Source: Rhodobacteraceae bacterium D3-12 (GTDB lineage Bacteria > Pseudomonadota > Alphaproteobacteria > Rhodobacterales > Rhodobacteraceae). Taken from it: 64,000 nt of DNA. This document shows, one piece after another, positions 16,522 to 25,445 of this stretch. A program made the position numbers and the translations under genes. A model generated the notes under the pieces. It did not search any database. It had not been told where the DNA came from and saw only the letters and a list, made by a program, of their open reading frames with translations. How positions within the stretch are numbered: the first letter of the stretch is position 1; the number at the start of each line of letters is the position of its first letter. The stretch covers positions 682,001-746,000 of the forward strand of contig CP104793.1 in assembly GCA_025916135.1 (NCBI GenBank), in the 5' to 3' direction.

Positions 16522-17592
16522 CTATTGGCTGTTCAGGATCGCCGGGACCACGTGTTTTTCGATCACCGCGACGGGGGTTTTCCAATCTTTCGGGTGATTG
16601 TAATTCCCGGCGATGATGGCGATCACGAGGTCGACATGCGGCTGCACGGTAAGTCGCTGCCCGCCATTGCCCATGGCGGCGGTCCATTTTGCGGGGCTTT
16701 TGGCGGGGGAGTGCCACCAGAAGTAGCCGTATTGCAGGCCGAAGCTGGTTCTTGCCAGCGGGCTTGTCGCGGCTTTCATCCAGCGGGCCGAGACGATCTG
16801 TTTGCCGTTGTAACGCCCGTGTCCGGCGACCAGCGTGCCGATGCGGGCAAGCGCGGGCAGGGTCAGGCGCAGGCCGGAGGCCGCCGAGGGCACGCCATCG
16901 CCGCCTTTGACCCAGTCAAAGCGGGTGATGCCAAGCGGGGCAAAGAGCGCCTCGCGGGCGAAAGCGTCAATCGGCTTGCCGGTGCCTTTTTCGATGATCC
17001 GCGCAACGAGGGCGGTTGCGCCGCCGGAGTATGTCCAGCGACCACCGGGGCGGGTTAGGATTTTTTGCTCAAGCACAAAGCGGTAGCGGTCGGGCGCGCG
17101 CTCCATCGCGATTTCGCTGTTGCGGGGGTTTGAGTATGGGGTGGTTTCGTCCCAGGCGGTGCCCATGCGCATGGTCAGCGCGTCGGCAATGGTGATCCGG
17201 GCGCGTTTGGGATCGCGGGCAAGGTCGGCGTATTCGGGGAATTGCGCATAGAGCGCGGCGTCAGGCGGCGGCACAAGCCCGCGATCCAGCGCGATGCCAT
17301 AGAGCAGGCCAACCACCGATTTCGTGACCGAGCGCATGTCGTGCAGGGTGTTTGGCCCGTGGCGGCGATTGCCAAGGGGCACCCCCCAGCGTTGGTCTTG
17401 GCCGTCGAAGTAGATCTCGACCAGCTTTTTGCCGCGATAGAGCACGAGGACGCCGTGCAATCCGGGCAGGGCGCCTGCGTCGAAATCAGATTGCAGCGAT
17501 TGGGCGAGCGTTTGCGCCGATGCCGGACGGGGCGCGAGCGCCAGTGTGAGCAGCGCTAGAAATGCAAGGAGCGCGAGGGGGAAACGGTGCAT
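16522..17592 (-). CDS. Serine hydrolase, beta-lactamase (class C) family, exported
   Basis: A secreted protein of about 356 residues: a signal peptide of about 26 residues ends ASA. The catalytic SxxK is SVTK (near residue 87) and the second-site Tyr is in WTYSGGA (near 183). C-terminal GNGGQRLTV lies where KTG-type motifs sit. The family includes esterases, DD-peptidases and beta-lactamases; the missing KTG argues for an esterase/6-aminohexanoate-hydrolase-like enzyme. I chose ATG 17592 because AAGGA lies eight bases upstream; ATG 17601 is an alternative. It converges on the crotonase with 4 bases between stops. Confidence 0.85.
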   Translation of the reverse strand: MHRFPLALLAFLALLTLALAPRPASAQTLAQSLQSDFDAGALPGLHGVLVLYRGKKLVEIYFDGQDQRWGVPLGNRRHGPNTLHDMRSVTKSVVGLLYGIALDRGLVPPPDAALYAQFPEYADLARDPKRARITIADALTMRMGTAWDETTPYSNPRNSEIAMERAPDRYRFVLEQKILTRPGGRWTYSGGATALVARIIEKGTGKPIDAFAREALFAPLGITRFDWVKGGDGVPSAASGLRLTLPALARIGTLVAGHGRYNGKQIVSARWMKAATSPLARTSFGLQYGYFWWHSPAKSPAKWTAAMGNGGQRLTVQPHVDLVIAIIAGNYNHPKDWKTPVAVIEKHVVPAILNSQ

Positions 17593-17648
17593 GGGGTCCA
17601 TCCTTGGGCCGGGATCGGACCCCATGCTATCGGCGTGTCAGAGGTAAG

Positions 17649-18287
17649 TCACGCCTGTTTGCGGGCAACGATATAGCGCGCGGGTGGCTGTGCGGGGTGG
17701 TTGCCGGTTTCGATAATTTCAAACCCGGCGCTGGTGATGCTGTGTTCCAGTTCAGCGATGGAGAAGCGCCCGACAAAGGGGGCTTTGCCAAAGGCTTGCA
17801 GCACCGGGACCGCCAGCATCATGAGGCGGAATTTGAAGCCGAGCGCGGGTTCGGACAGGCAGGGGGATTTCGAGATGAACAGCCCGCCGGGGCGCACCTT
17901 TGCCGCGATGCCGGTGATCGCGGCGTCGAGATCCTGCACAAGGTGGAGCACGTTGAAGGCGCAGACCATATCGAAGCTCTGACCGGCGAGGTCGCCGGTT
18001 TCGATGTCGGCAGAGACAAAATCGACGTTGTCGATGCCTTGGGCCTTGGCCTTTTGCGCGCCGATGGCGAGCATTTCGCTGGAGAAATCGCTAGCGGTGA
18101 TGCGCCCGGCGGCATCGGCGAGGCGCAGGGCGGTGGAGCCGGTGCCGCAGCCCATTTCAAGCACATGGTCGGTGGGGGTCAGGTAGGAGCGGGTGCGTCC
18201 GAGCGTGTATTCATAGCTTTCGGTGTCGGCGATGGGGCGTTTGGCATAGCCCTTGGCGGCTTTGTTCCAGAAGGTTGAAGGGGTCAT
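17649..18287 (-). CDS. Class I SAM-dependent methyltransferase
   Basis: A 212-residue methyltransferase with motif I VLEMGCGTGSTAL (residues about 42-54), a post-I acidic segment ITASDFSSEML, motif II NVDFVSADIE and FDMVCAFNVLHLV. The substrate is unknown. The start ATG 18287 has GAGGA ten bases upstream; longer frames to 18620 lack coding character. It is divergent from a LysR gene across a 113-base region holding repeated ATACGAATA boxes, so it is probably that regulator's target. Confidence 0.87.
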   Translation of the reverse strand: MTPSTFWNKAAKGYAKRPIADTESYEYTLGRTRSYLTPTDHVLEMGCGTGSTALRLADAAGRITASDFSSEMLAIGAQKAKAQGIDNVDFVSADIETGDLAGQSFDMVCAFNVLHLVQDLDAAITGIAAKVRPGGLFISKSPCLSEPALGFKFRLMMLAVPVLQAFGKAPFVGRFSIAELEHSITSAGFEIIETGNHPAQPPARYIVARKQA

Positions 18288-18346
18288 TGTAAAATCCTCG
18301 ACGGGGAAATGGCTGTGGTGGTGGTCTATTGCAGGTAGGGTAATCC

Positions 18347-18397
18347 ATACGAATATCAGATTGAATTGGCGAAATTCGTGGTTGTGGTATACGAATA
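18347..18397. promoter_or_regulatory. Repeated ATACGAATA boxes between methyltransferase and LysR genes
   Basis: ATACGAATA occurs at 18347-18355 and 18389-18397, with an inverted ATTCGT at 18374-18379. The second copy is 3 bases before the LysR start codon, as expected for an autoregulated LysR site. Confidence 0.5.
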
Positions 18398-18400
18398 CGC

Positions 18401-19294
18401 ATGGATTGGCAGGCGATACGATTTGACTGGACCCAGTTGCGCGGGTTTTTGGCGACGGCGGAGGAGGGGTCATTATCGGCGGCGGCGCGGGCGCTGAAGC
18501 TGACCCAGCCGACATTGGGGCGACAGGTTGCGGCGTTGGAAGAGGCGCTGGGCGTGGTGTTGTTTGAACGGGTCGGGCGCGGGCTTGTGCTGACCCCGGC
18601 GGGGCAGGAGCTTTTGCCACATGCGCGGGCGATGGGGGATGCGGCGGGGCGCATATCGCTGGCGGCGGCGGGGCAGGCGCAGGGGTTGGAGGGCAAGGTC
18701 AGGATCACGGCGTCGGACGTGTTTTCAGCGCATTTGCTGCCGCCGATCCTGTCGCAGCTGCGCAGCGCGGCGCATAAGTTGCAGATCGAGGTGGTCGCGG
18801 CCAATGACATTCGCGACATCCTGCGCCGGGAGGCGGATATTGCCATTCGCCATGTGCGTCCGACCGAGCCGGATTTGATTGCCCGCATGGTGCGGCAGGA
18901 CAAGGGGCATTTTTACGCGGCGCCTGCTTATATCAGGCGGCACGGGCGGCCCGAGACCTTGAGCGACCTTGCGCGGCATGAGTTCATTTCCTTTGGCGAT
19001 GCGCAGCAGATGATGGCGTATTTGAACCCGCTGGGCATGGCGTTGCGCGAGGGCAATTTTCCGATTGGATCGGCAAGTGGCGTGGTGGCGTGGAAGATGG
19101 CGCGCGAGGGGCTGGGGATTATCGTGATGGTCGATGATGTGGCCGAGCAAACGCCCGAGATGGAGCGGTTGTTGCCGGGGATGGCGCCGTTTGAGGTGCC
19201 TGTGTGGCTTGTCACGCACCGCGAGTTGCACAGCTCGGCGCGGATCAGGTTGGTGTATGATCTGTTGGCCGGGGCATTGGCGCGGGGAAGCTAG
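18401..19294 (+). CDS. LysR-family transcriptional regulator
   Basis: A 297-residue LysR protein. The N-terminal winged HTH is QLRGFLATAEEGSLSAAARALKLTQPTLGRQVAALEEALGVVLFERVG-type (residues about 11-60), and a periplasmic-binding-protein-like effector domain follows from about 90. The start is ATG 18401. It likely controls the divergent methyltransferase. The effector is not deducible. It converges on hxlR, with 6 bases between the ends. Confidence 0.9.
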   Translation: MDWQAIRFDWTQLRGFLATAEEGSLSAAARALKLTQPTLGRQVAALEEALGVVLFERVGRGLVLTPAGQELLPHARAMGDAAGRISLAAAGQAQGLEGKVRITASDVFSAHLLPPILSQLRSAAHKLQIEVVAANDIRDILRREADIAIRHVRPTEPDLIARMVRQDKGHFYAAPAYIRRHGRPETLSDLARHEFISFGDAQQMMAYLNPLGMALREGNFPIGSASGVVAWKMAREGLGIIVMVDDVAEQTPEMERLLPGMAPFEVPVWLVTHRELHSSARIRLVYDLLAGALARGS

Positions 19295-19300
19295 GGGCGG

Positions 19301-19765
19301 TTAAGGGCCTTTGGGTTTGCCTTTGGTCAGGCGGATCGGTTGGATGTTGCGCGGCTGAAGCGGTTCGCTCGAGCCGTTTTGCACCAGAACGGGATCAAGT
19401 GGGACGCCAGTATCGCGCAGGGCGAAGGCAATCGGCGAGGGCTGATCGCTGGCCACATGGGTTTCGCTCCATTTCCAGATCGAGAGCAGAACGGGGGCGA
19501 GCTCTTTGCCCGCGTCGGTCAGCCGGTATTCGTGGCGCGGCGGGCGGGTTTGATAGGGGCGACGCGCCAGAACGCCATCGGCTTCGAGCTTTTTCAAACG
19601 ATCGGCCAGCAGGTGGCGGGTGATGCCGAGGCTGGCTTGCAATTCATCAAACCGGCGCAGGCCAAAGAACAGGTCGCGCAGGATTAACAGCGTCCAGCGA
19701 TCGCCGATGACCGAGAGGCCACGGGCGATAGGGCAGCTTTCTTTGTCGAGATCATTCCATTTCAT
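19301..19765 (-). CDS. HxlR-family transcriptional regulator
   Basis: A 154-residue winged-helix protein with the HxlR signature CPIARGLSVIGDRWTLLILRDLFFG (residues about 11-35) and a recognition region RFDELQASLGITRHLLADRLKKLEADGVL. The Cys near residue 11 is the conserved redox/electrophile-sensing position in many members. It is divergent from an alpha/beta hydrolase, with two tandem dyads between them that are probably its operator. Confidence 0.9.
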   Translation of the reverse strand: MKWNDLDKESCPIARGLSVIGDRWTLLILRDLFFGLRRFDELQASLGITRHLLADRLKKLEADGVLARRPYQTRPPRHEYRLTDAGKELAPVLLSIWKWSETHVASDQPSPIAFALRDTGVPLDPVLVQNGSSEPLQPRNIQPIRLTKGKPKGP

Positions 19766-19791
19766 AACCTACTTCATAGCACGGTTGACTC

Positions 19792-19834
19792 GGTTCCGAA
19801 AGGGAACTTACAGTGGGTTCTGAAAAAGAACTTA
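19792..19834. promoter_or_regulatory. Two tandem dyads, probable HxlR operator
   Basis: GGTTC-nGAAAnn-GAACTTA occurs at 19792-19810 and 19816-19834. The two copies are 24 bases apart, and each has a GTTC/GAAC inner dyad. They end 20 bases before the hydrolase ATG and start 26 bases from the hxlR ATG. Confidence 0.65.
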
Positions 19835-19854
19835 TCGAATCGGGAGCGATTTTC

Positions 19855-20769
19855 ATGACAAAGCAGGTTGATCGTTCACCGGATGCGCCGCGCCGCCGAC
19901 CTCTTCACCCTGCGTTGGGGCTTGTTGCTCTGAACGTGGCGGCGCGTGCGCTATCGGTTGTATCGCCGCGTTTGGCCGGGCGCTGGATGGTGAAAATGTT
20001 CACCACGCCCAAGCGCCACAAAGCGCCGCCGCGTGAGTCGGATTGGATGACAGGTTCGCGATTGGAGCGGATCACGGGCGCGGGGCAGGAGGTGCCGCTT
20101 TATCATTGGGGGGGTGATGGGCCGATCATCCTGTTGGTGCACGGGTTTGCGGGCCGGGGTAGCCAGATGGGGGCGTTTGCCGCGCCGTTGGTTGCGGCCG
20201 GATTTCATGTGGTGGCAATGGATTTGCCCGCACATGGGCGCGCGGCGGGCAGCCATAGCGCGCCGCCGGATATGGCCAAGGCGATTGCCCTTGCGGCGGC
20301 GCATCTGGGCTCGGTGTTCGGCGTGGTTGCGCATTCGGTCGGATGTTTGAGCACCGCGCTGGCCATGTCACAGGGGATGCGCGTTGCTGCGGTGGCCTTT
20401 ATCGCGCCGCCGGTGAGCGCACGCGGGCGGTTGGAGGCATTTGCGCGGTTTGTCGGGTTTTCACCGGCGGCGTTGCCGTTTGCGCATCGCATTCTGGCGC
20501 GGCGCTATGGTGTTGGGATTGAAACGCTTGAGACCGAGGAGATGGTGCCGGGGCGCGAGGTTGGCGTTTTGATCCTGCATGATCGGGCAGATCCGATGGT
20601 GCCGTTTGAAGAAGGCGCGCGGCTGGCCGAGCAATGGCGCGGGGCCGCGTTGGTGGCGACCGACGGGTTGGGCCACACGCGCATTCTGCGCGATGCAGAG
20701 GTCACGCAGCAGGTTGTCGGCTTTTTGAGCGCAAAAGCGGCCAAGGCGGGGGCCGCGCCTGCGGCGTGA
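19855..20769 (+). CDS. Alpha/beta-fold hydrolase
   Basis: A 304-residue hydrolase. The oxyanion segment is LLVHGFAGRGSQMG (near residue 98) and the nucleophile elbow is VAHSVGCLS (near 160), where the first Gly of GxSxG is Ala. The acid is in LHDRADPMVPF (near 242) and the His in GLGHTRIL (near 272), so the triad is complete. The start is ATG 19855 with GGGAG upstream. It is divergent from hxlR behind two operator-like dyads, so it is probably derepressed by a reactive ligand. The natural ester substrate is unknown. Confidence 0.87.
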   Translation: MTKQVDRSPDAPRRRPLHPALGLVALNVAARALSVVSPRLAGRWMVKMFTTPKRHKAPPRESDWMTGSRLERITGAGQEVPLYHWGGDGPIILLVHGFAGRGSQMGAFAAPLVAAGFHVVAMDLPAHGRAAGSHSAPPDMAKAIALAAAHLGSVFGVVAHSVGCLSTALAMSQGMRVAAVAFIAPPVSARGRLEAFARFVGFSPAALPFAHRILARRYGVGIETLETEEMVPGREVGVLILHDRADPMVPFEEGARLAEQWRGAALVATDGLGHTRILRDAEVTQQVVGFLSAKAAKAGAAPAA

Positions 20770-20899
20770 TCCGCGCGGCGGGCGGGGCTGCTGACAGGAT
20801 GGTGTCAGGAGCGGGCGCTGCATCTGTGCGGCGGCTCTTGTTAATTCCGATTTAGGCAATAGGTTGAGCCGCCTGATGGGGGCGAACGGGAGAGCGTTG

Positions 20900-21838
20900 A
20901 TGGCGGCAATTGTCGAGATAGACGGGCTGAGCAAAACCTATGACGGTGGGTTTACTGCGTTAGAGCCGCTAAATCTTAGCATCGAGGATGGTGAGATACT
21001 TGCGCTTCTTGGGCCAAATGGGGCGGGGAAAACCACTCTTATTTCAATGCTTTGCGGGTTGGTTTCGCCCAGCGAAGGCCGCGCGCGGGTGGCCGGGTTT
21101 GACGTGGTGGCGGACTATCGCGCGGCGCGGCGCACGATTGGGTTGGTGCCGCAGGAGATCCACCTTGAGCCGTTTCAGACGGTGTGGAATGCGCTTCGAT
21201 TTACCCGCGGGCTGTTCGGGCTGAAGCGGGATGATGCGGCGCTGGAGGCGATTTTGAAGCGGTTGTCCCTGTGGGACAAACGCGGCGCGAAGATCAATGA
21301 GCTGTCTGGCGGGATGAAGCGCCGGGTGCTGATTGCCAAGGCGCTGTGCCATGATCCGAAGGTTTTGTTTTTGGACGAGCCGACCGCCGGTGTCGATGTC
21401 GAGTTGCGCCGCGACATGTGGGAGATCGTGTCGGATTTGAAGGCCGCCGGTGTGACGATCATTCTGACCACCCATTACATTGAGGAAGCGGAGGCGATTG
21501 CCGACCGGATCGGTGTGATCAACAAGGGCCGGTTGCTGTTGGTTGAGGAAAAGGCGGCGTTGATGGCGCGGATGGGGCGCAAGGAATTGCGCATTGCCCT
21601 GCGCACCCCGGCGGAGGCGGTGCCCGAGGCGTTGGGCGACTATGATCTGGTGCTGGAGGAGGGCGGGGCCACGTTGGTTTATGCCTATGACACGGGCGCG
21701 CAGAGCACGGGCATCACCCGTCTGCTGCAGCGCGTGGCCGAGAGCGGGCTACAGCTTGCTGATATTGAAACCCGGCAATCGAGCCTTGAGGAAATTTTCG
21801 TCGGGCTGGTGCGGGATGAGGAAAGGGAACGCGCATGA
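20900..21838 (+). CDS. ABC-2 type exporter, ATP-binding subunit
   Basis: A 312-residue ABC ATPase with Walker [12 protein letters not shown] (residues about 37-47), signature [15 protein letters not shown] (about 135-149), Walker [13 protein letters not shown] (about 156-167) and switch His in [10 protein letters not shown]. It also has the long C-terminal regulatory segment typical of CcmA/NodI-like polysaccharide, drug or lipid exporters. ATG 20900 is preferred; ATG 20876 adds eight residues. It overlaps the permease gene by 4 bases. Confidence 0.9.
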   Translation: MAAIVEIDGLSKTYDGGFTALEPLNLSIEDGEILALLGPNGAGKTTLISMLCGLVSPSEGRARVAGFDVVADYRAARRTIGLVPQEIHLEPFQTVWNALRFTRGLFGLKRDDAALEAILKRLSLWDKRGAKINELSGGMKRRVLIAKALCHDPKVLFLDEPTAGVDVELRRDMWEIVSDLKAAGVTIILTTHYIEEAEAIADRIGVINKGRLLLVEEKAALMARMGRKELRIALRTPAEAVPEALGDYDLVLEEGGATLVYAYDTGAQSTGITRLLQRVAESGLQLADIETRQSSLEEIFVGLVRDEERERA

Positions 21839-22596
21839 ACTGGCAAGGGTTTTGGGCGATCTATGCCTCGGAGATGAACAGGTTTTTCCGCACCATCATG
21901 CAGAGCCTGATTTCACCGGTGTTGAGCACATCGCTGTATTTCGTGGTGTTCGGCACGGCGATTGGCAGCCGGATTGAGCAGGTGGAGGGCGTGTCATATG
22001 GGGCGTTCATCGTGCCGGGGCTGATCATGTTGTCGGTGATGACGCAGAGCCTGTCGAACGCAAGTTTCGGGATATATTTCCCGAAGTTCATCGGCACGAT
22101 ATTCGAGGTTCTTTCGGCGCCGGTGAGTTTCATTGAAATCGTGTTGGGCTATGTCGGGGCGGCGGCGACGAAGGCGTTGTTTATCGGGTTGATCATTCTT
22201 GGGACCGCGTGGTTTTTCGTTGACCTGACGATTGCGCATCCGGTGGCGATGCTGGCGTTTTTGTTCCTGACCTGTATCAGTTTTGCACTGTTCGGGTTCA
22301 TCATCGGCATATGGGCGCAGAATTTCGAGCAGTTGCAGTTGATCCCTTTGCTGGTGGTGACGCCGTTGGTGTTTTTGGGGGGCGCGTTTTATTCGGTGTC
22401 GATGTTGCCGCCTGTGTGGCAGACGATCACCTTGTTTAACCCGGTGCTCTATCTGATTTCGGGGTTCCGGTGGGCCTTTTTTGGCACGGCGGATGTGCCG
22501 GTGATGGTGTCTTTGCTGGCGATTGGCGGCTTTACCCTTGTGTGTCTGGTGGTGATCGGGGTGATTTTCAAAACCGGCTATCGGGTGAAGCCCTGA
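21835..22596 (+). CDS. ABC-2 type exporter, permease subunit
   Basis: A 253-residue membrane protein with six hydrophobic segments and the ABC-2 pattern: an N-terminal cytoplasmic helix ([30 protein letters not shown]), a conserved mid region ISFIE-type coupling loop, and [25 protein letters not shown] (about 175-199). It pairs with the upstream ATPase. NodJ/CcmB-like export is the general role; the substrate is unknown. Confidence 0.88.
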   Translation: MNWQGFWAIYASEMNRFFRTIMQSLISPVLSTSLYFVVFGTAIGSRIEQVEGVSYGAFIVPGLIMLSVMTQSLSNASFGIYFPKFIGTIFEVLSAPVSFIEIVLGYVGAAATKALFIGLIILGTAWFFVDLTIAHPVAMLAFLFLTCISFALFGFIIGIWAQNFEQLQLIPLLVVTPLVFLGGAFYSVSMLPPVWQTITLFNPVLYLISGFRWAFFGTADVPVMVSLLAIGGFTLVCLVVIGVIFKTGYRVKP

Positions 22597-22629
22597 GCGG
22601 GGCGCTCGTGACTTTTATGCCTCCGGCGG

Positions 22630-22651
22630 GGATATTTTTGGAAAGATGAAG
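22630..22651 (+). repeat. 22-bp interspersed motif, copy 1
   Basis: This copy of GGATATTTYYGGWMAGATGAAG lies 33 bases downstream of the permease stop, before the S49 peptidase gene. Further copies are at 27675 and 45481, all on the plus strand. Confidence 0.7.
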
Positions 22652-22708
22652 CGGCGGTTCTCTGGGGCTGTCTTGTCTCTGGGGGGGCGGGCCTCTACAT
22701 GGGTTAGC

Positions 22709-23503
22709 ATGAAGCGCTTTATCCCGTTTATGAAGTCGCCACCGCGTGTGGCTGTTATTCGCCTGCAAGGGGCCATTGGCACCGGGCGGATGCCGTTGAA
22801 TGATGAGGCCATGGGCCCGGTGATCGAGCGGGCCTTTCGGCGCGGGCGGCCGTGCGCGGTGGCGTTGTTGATCAATTCGCCGGGGGAAGCCCGGTGCAGA
22901 GCAGCCGGATTGCCGGGCGGATCCGGCGGCTGGCCGATGAGAAAGACATTCCGGTGCATGCTTTTGTCGAGGATGTTGCGGCGTCGGGGGGCTATTGGCT
23001 GGCCTGTGCGGCGGATGATATTTTCGCCGATCCGGCGTCGATTGTCGGGTCAATCGGGGTGATTTCCGGCGGGTTTGGGGCGCATGAGTTTATCAACAAA
23101 CACGGTATCGAGCGGCGGGTTTACACCGCTGGTAAGTCGAAGTCGCAGTTGGACATGTTTCAGCCCGAGAAGCCGGCGGATGTGAAGCGGTTGAAGGGTA
23201 TTCTGGACGATATGCACGGCGTGTTTATTGACCATGTTACCCAGAGCCGGGGCGCGCGGTTGGCCGAGGCACCCGGCGATTTTCAGCGGTGAATTCTGGC
23301 TTGCGGGCAAGGCAGAGGCGTTGGGATTGATTGACGGGCTGGGACAGATGGAACCCAAGCTGAAAGAGCTTTATGGCGAGGACGTGAAGCTTTTGCCCTA
23401 TGGGCGCAAGCGGTCGTTCATGCAGCGGTTTGGCGCAGAGATGGCGGCGGATGCGATGGCCACAGTGGAAGAGCGGGCACAGTTTGCCCGCTTTGGGCTG
23501 TAG
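22709..23503 (+). CDS. S49-family (SppA-like) peptidase, two compensating frameshifts
   Basis: A signal-peptide-peptidase-like serine peptidase of about 264 residues. ATG 22709 starts KRFIPFMKSPPRVAVIRLQG. A missing G in the run at 22882-22886 (five where six fit) breaks INSPGG; restoring it gives INSPGGSPVQSS, HAFVEDVAASGGYWLACAADDIFA (nucleophile Ser in ASGGY) and GSIGVISGGFG. An extra base at about 23272-23277 then ends the frame; removing it restores IFSGEFWLAGKAEALGLIDGLG to 23503. The net length of 795 is divisible by three because the errors cancel. The catalytic Lys/Ser regions survive, so a functional protein is likely once corrected. Confidence 0.85.
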
Positions 23504-23506
23504 CGC

Positions 23507-23668
23507 ATGATCGCCAAGATTGTTGTTCTTTTCCTTGTGGGCATGGGTGTGTTGGCGATGTTCGGCAAGCTGAGCGTGCCGGGGGCCAAGAAGCTGGCCA
23601 ATAAACGCTGTAAGAAATGCGGCAAGTTCCGCATTGGGCGCGGCGCTTGTGATTGTGGCAAAGGATAG
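23507..23668 (+). CDS. Small membrane-anchored cysteine-rich protein (53 aa)
   Basis: ATG 23507 starts 4 bases after the S49 peptidase stop. Residues 3-20 are a hydrophobic helix (AKIVVLFLVGMGVLAMFG). The C-terminus is basic and has four cysteines spaced CKKC-11-CDC, followed by GKG, resembling a minimal zinc ribbon or metal site. It ends six bases before the antiporter gene. Tight spacing on both sides and clean codon use support a real gene. The function is unknown. Confidence 0.7.
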   Translation: MIAKIVVLFLVGMGVLAMFGKLSVPGAKKLANKRCKKCGKFRIGRGACDCGKG

Positions 23669-23674
23669 AGCGCG

Positions 23675-24643
23675 ATGGATTGGGTGTATGCCGGGCTTGG
23701 CCTGATCATTCTGTTGCTTGCGGGCGACAGCCTTGTGCGCGGGGCTGTGAACGTGAGCCTGAGAATGGGGATACCGGCGCTGATTGTGTCGTTGACCATT
23801 GTGGCGTTCGGGACCTCGGCGCCGGAGTTGTTGATTGCCATTAGCGCCATTCATGATGGCGCGCCGGGCATTGCGATGGGCAATGTCGTGGGGTCGAACA
23901 CGGCGAATGTACTGCTTGTTCTGGGGATACCGGCGCTTTTGGCGACGATGCACACTTCGGATTGCGAGACCAAGAAAACCTATATTTTCATGTTGATCGC
24001 GACCCTTCTGTTTATCGCGCTGGCGTTCCGCGGGGTGTTTGACTGGAAAGCCGGGATCGTTTTGCTGGCGGCGCTGGCGTTTGTGTTGGGGGACGCGTTT
24101 TTGCACGCGCAACGGCACCGGCGCGAGATGAAGGGCCTTGCCCTTGCCGAAGCGGAGGCCATGGAAGCGGAAGAGATCGAGGGGGCCGACCCCGACATGC
24201 CGTGGTGGAAGATCGGTGTCTTTCTTGTGCTTGGCCTGATCGGGTTGCCGCTGGGCGCGGATTTGCTGGTCGACAGTTCGATGAATATCGCGCGGATGTT
24301 TGGCGTATCGGAAGTTGTGATCGGCCTGACCCTTGTGGCGGTTGGAACGTCGTTGCCGGAATTGGCGACGACCGTGATGGCGGCCATCCGGCAGCAGGCG
24401 GATGTGGCGTTGGGCAATGTGATCGGCTCGAACATGTTCAACCTGTTGGCGATTATCGGCATCACCACGTTGATCGGGCCGATCCCGGTGGATGCAGAAT
24501 TCCTTCGGTTTGATCTTTGGGTGATGCTGGGTGCGTCGCTGCTTTTGATCCCGTTTGTGTTTCTTGGACGGGACATCACGCGGGTCTGGGGGATCATTTT
24601 GTCGGCGCTTTATGCCGGCTATGTGCTCATGGTTCTGGTATGA
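23675..24643 (+). CDS. Calcium/sodium antiporter (CaCA, YrbG-like)
   Basis: A 322-residue cation/Ca2+ exchanger made of two inverted homologous halves. Repeat 1 is VAFGTSAPELLIAISA with GNVVGSNTANVLLVLG (residues about 45-85); repeat 2 is VAVGTSLPELATTVMAA with GNVIGSNMFNLLAIIG (about 222-265). The two Glu residues (PELL, PELA) are the cation ligands. About ten membrane spans are separated by an acidic cytoplasmic loop (residues about 145-170). Its stop overlaps the next start. Confidence 0.92.
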   Translation: MDWVYAGLGLIILLLAGDSLVRGAVNVSLRMGIPALIVSLTIVAFGTSAPELLIAISAIHDGAPGIAMGNVVGSNTANVLLVLGIPALLATMHTSDCETKKTYIFMLIATLLFIALAFRGVFDWKAGIVLLAALAFVLGDAFLHAQRHRREMKGLALAEAEAMEAEEIEGADPDMPWWKIGVFLVLGLIGLPLGADLLVDSSMNIARMFGVSEVVIGLTLVAVGTSLPELATTVMAAIRQQADVALGNVIGSNMFNLLAIIGITTLIGPIPVDAEFLRFDLWVMLGASLLLIPFVFLGRDITRVWGIILSALYAGYVLMVLV

Positions 24644-25422
24644 GCGCGCGGGCGCTTGTTACCGGCGGAGGCGACCGGCTGGGCGCGGCGATGGTGCGAT
24701 ACCTTGCCAAGCGCGGCTATGACGTTGCGGTGCATTACAACACCAGCGCGGCCAAGGCCGAAGCCTTGATGGCCGAGGTGCAGCAGGGCGGGGTGCGCGC
24801 CGTAGCCTTGCAGGCCGATCTGTTGGACGAGGCGCAGGTGAGCCCGCTTGTGGGGCGCGCGGCAGAGGCGTTGGGCGGGCCGCTGGATGTGTTGATCAAC
24901 AACGCGTCGATCTTTGAGTATGACACGATCCGCACGGGCACGCGCGACAGTTGGGACCGGCATATCGAGTCAAACCTGCGCGCGCCGTTCGTGTTGACGC
25001 AGGCGTTTGCGGCGCAGGCCCCCAAGGCCATGCCCGATGACGCCGCCGAGCCGATGGCGCAGGCGCTGGTGATCAATATGGTGGACCAGCGGGTGCGCAA
25101 GCTGACGCCTGAGTTTGCCTCGTATACGATTGCAAAGATGGGGCTTTGGGCGCTGACACAGACCAGCGCGCAGGCATTGGCGCCGGATGTGCGGGTGAAT
25201 GCAATTGGCCCTGGCCCGACGATGATAGGCGCGCGCCAGAGCGCCGCGCATTTCGCGCAGCAGCGCGAGAATACGGTGCTTGGGCGCGGCTCTAATCCGC
25301 AGGATATTACCGCCGCTCTGGGCTATTTTCTGGATGCGCCAGCGGTGACCGGGCAGTTGCTTTGTGTGGATGGCGGGCAGCACCTTGGCTGGCAGACGCC
25401 GGACATACTGGGACCTGAGTAA
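24640..25422 (+). CDS. SDR-family oxidoreductase, pteridine-reductase (FolM)-like
   Basis: A 260-residue SDR. The nucleotide motif is ALVTGGGDRLGAAMVRYLAKRGYDVAVHYNTS (residues about 4-35), in which the usual G-x3-G-x-G has Asp-Arg as in pteridine reductases and FolM. NNAS replaces NNAG (near residue 87), and the catalytic pair is YTIAKMGL (near 164). The C-terminus VDGGQHLGW is typical. The probable reaction is NADPH-dependent reduction of dihydropterins; the assignment is by motif only. The ATG overlaps the antiporter stop by 4 bases. Confidence 0.82.
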   Translation: MSARALVTGGGDRLGAAMVRYLAKRGYDVAVHYNTSAAKAEALMAEVQQGGVRAVALQADLLDEAQVSPLVGRAAEALGGPLDVLINNASIFEYDTIRTGTRDSWDRHIESNLRAPFVLTQAFAAQAPKAMPDDAAEPMAQALVINMVDQRVRKLTPEFASYTIAKMGLWALTQTSAQALAPDVRVNAIGPGPTMIGARQSAAHFAQQRENTVLGRGSNPQDITAALGYFLDAPAVTGQLLCVDGGQHLGWQTPDILGPE

Positions 25423-25424
25423 AG

Positions 25425-25445
25425 GGCCGATCCGGCCATCTTTTT
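25425..25445 (+). terminator. Intrinsic terminator after the FolM-like gene
   Basis: A short stem GGCCG (25425-25429) with CGGCC (25433-25437) is followed by ATCTTTTT. It begins 3 bases after the stop codon. A second hairpin, GCCGTGC with GCACGGC, follows at about 25447-25472. Confidence 0.6.

Noticed and set aside
23811-23820. Frameshift at GGGACCTCGG in the CaCA antiporter
   Set aside because: The frame is intact across it (FGTSAPE), showing that GGGACCT sites are not always affected.
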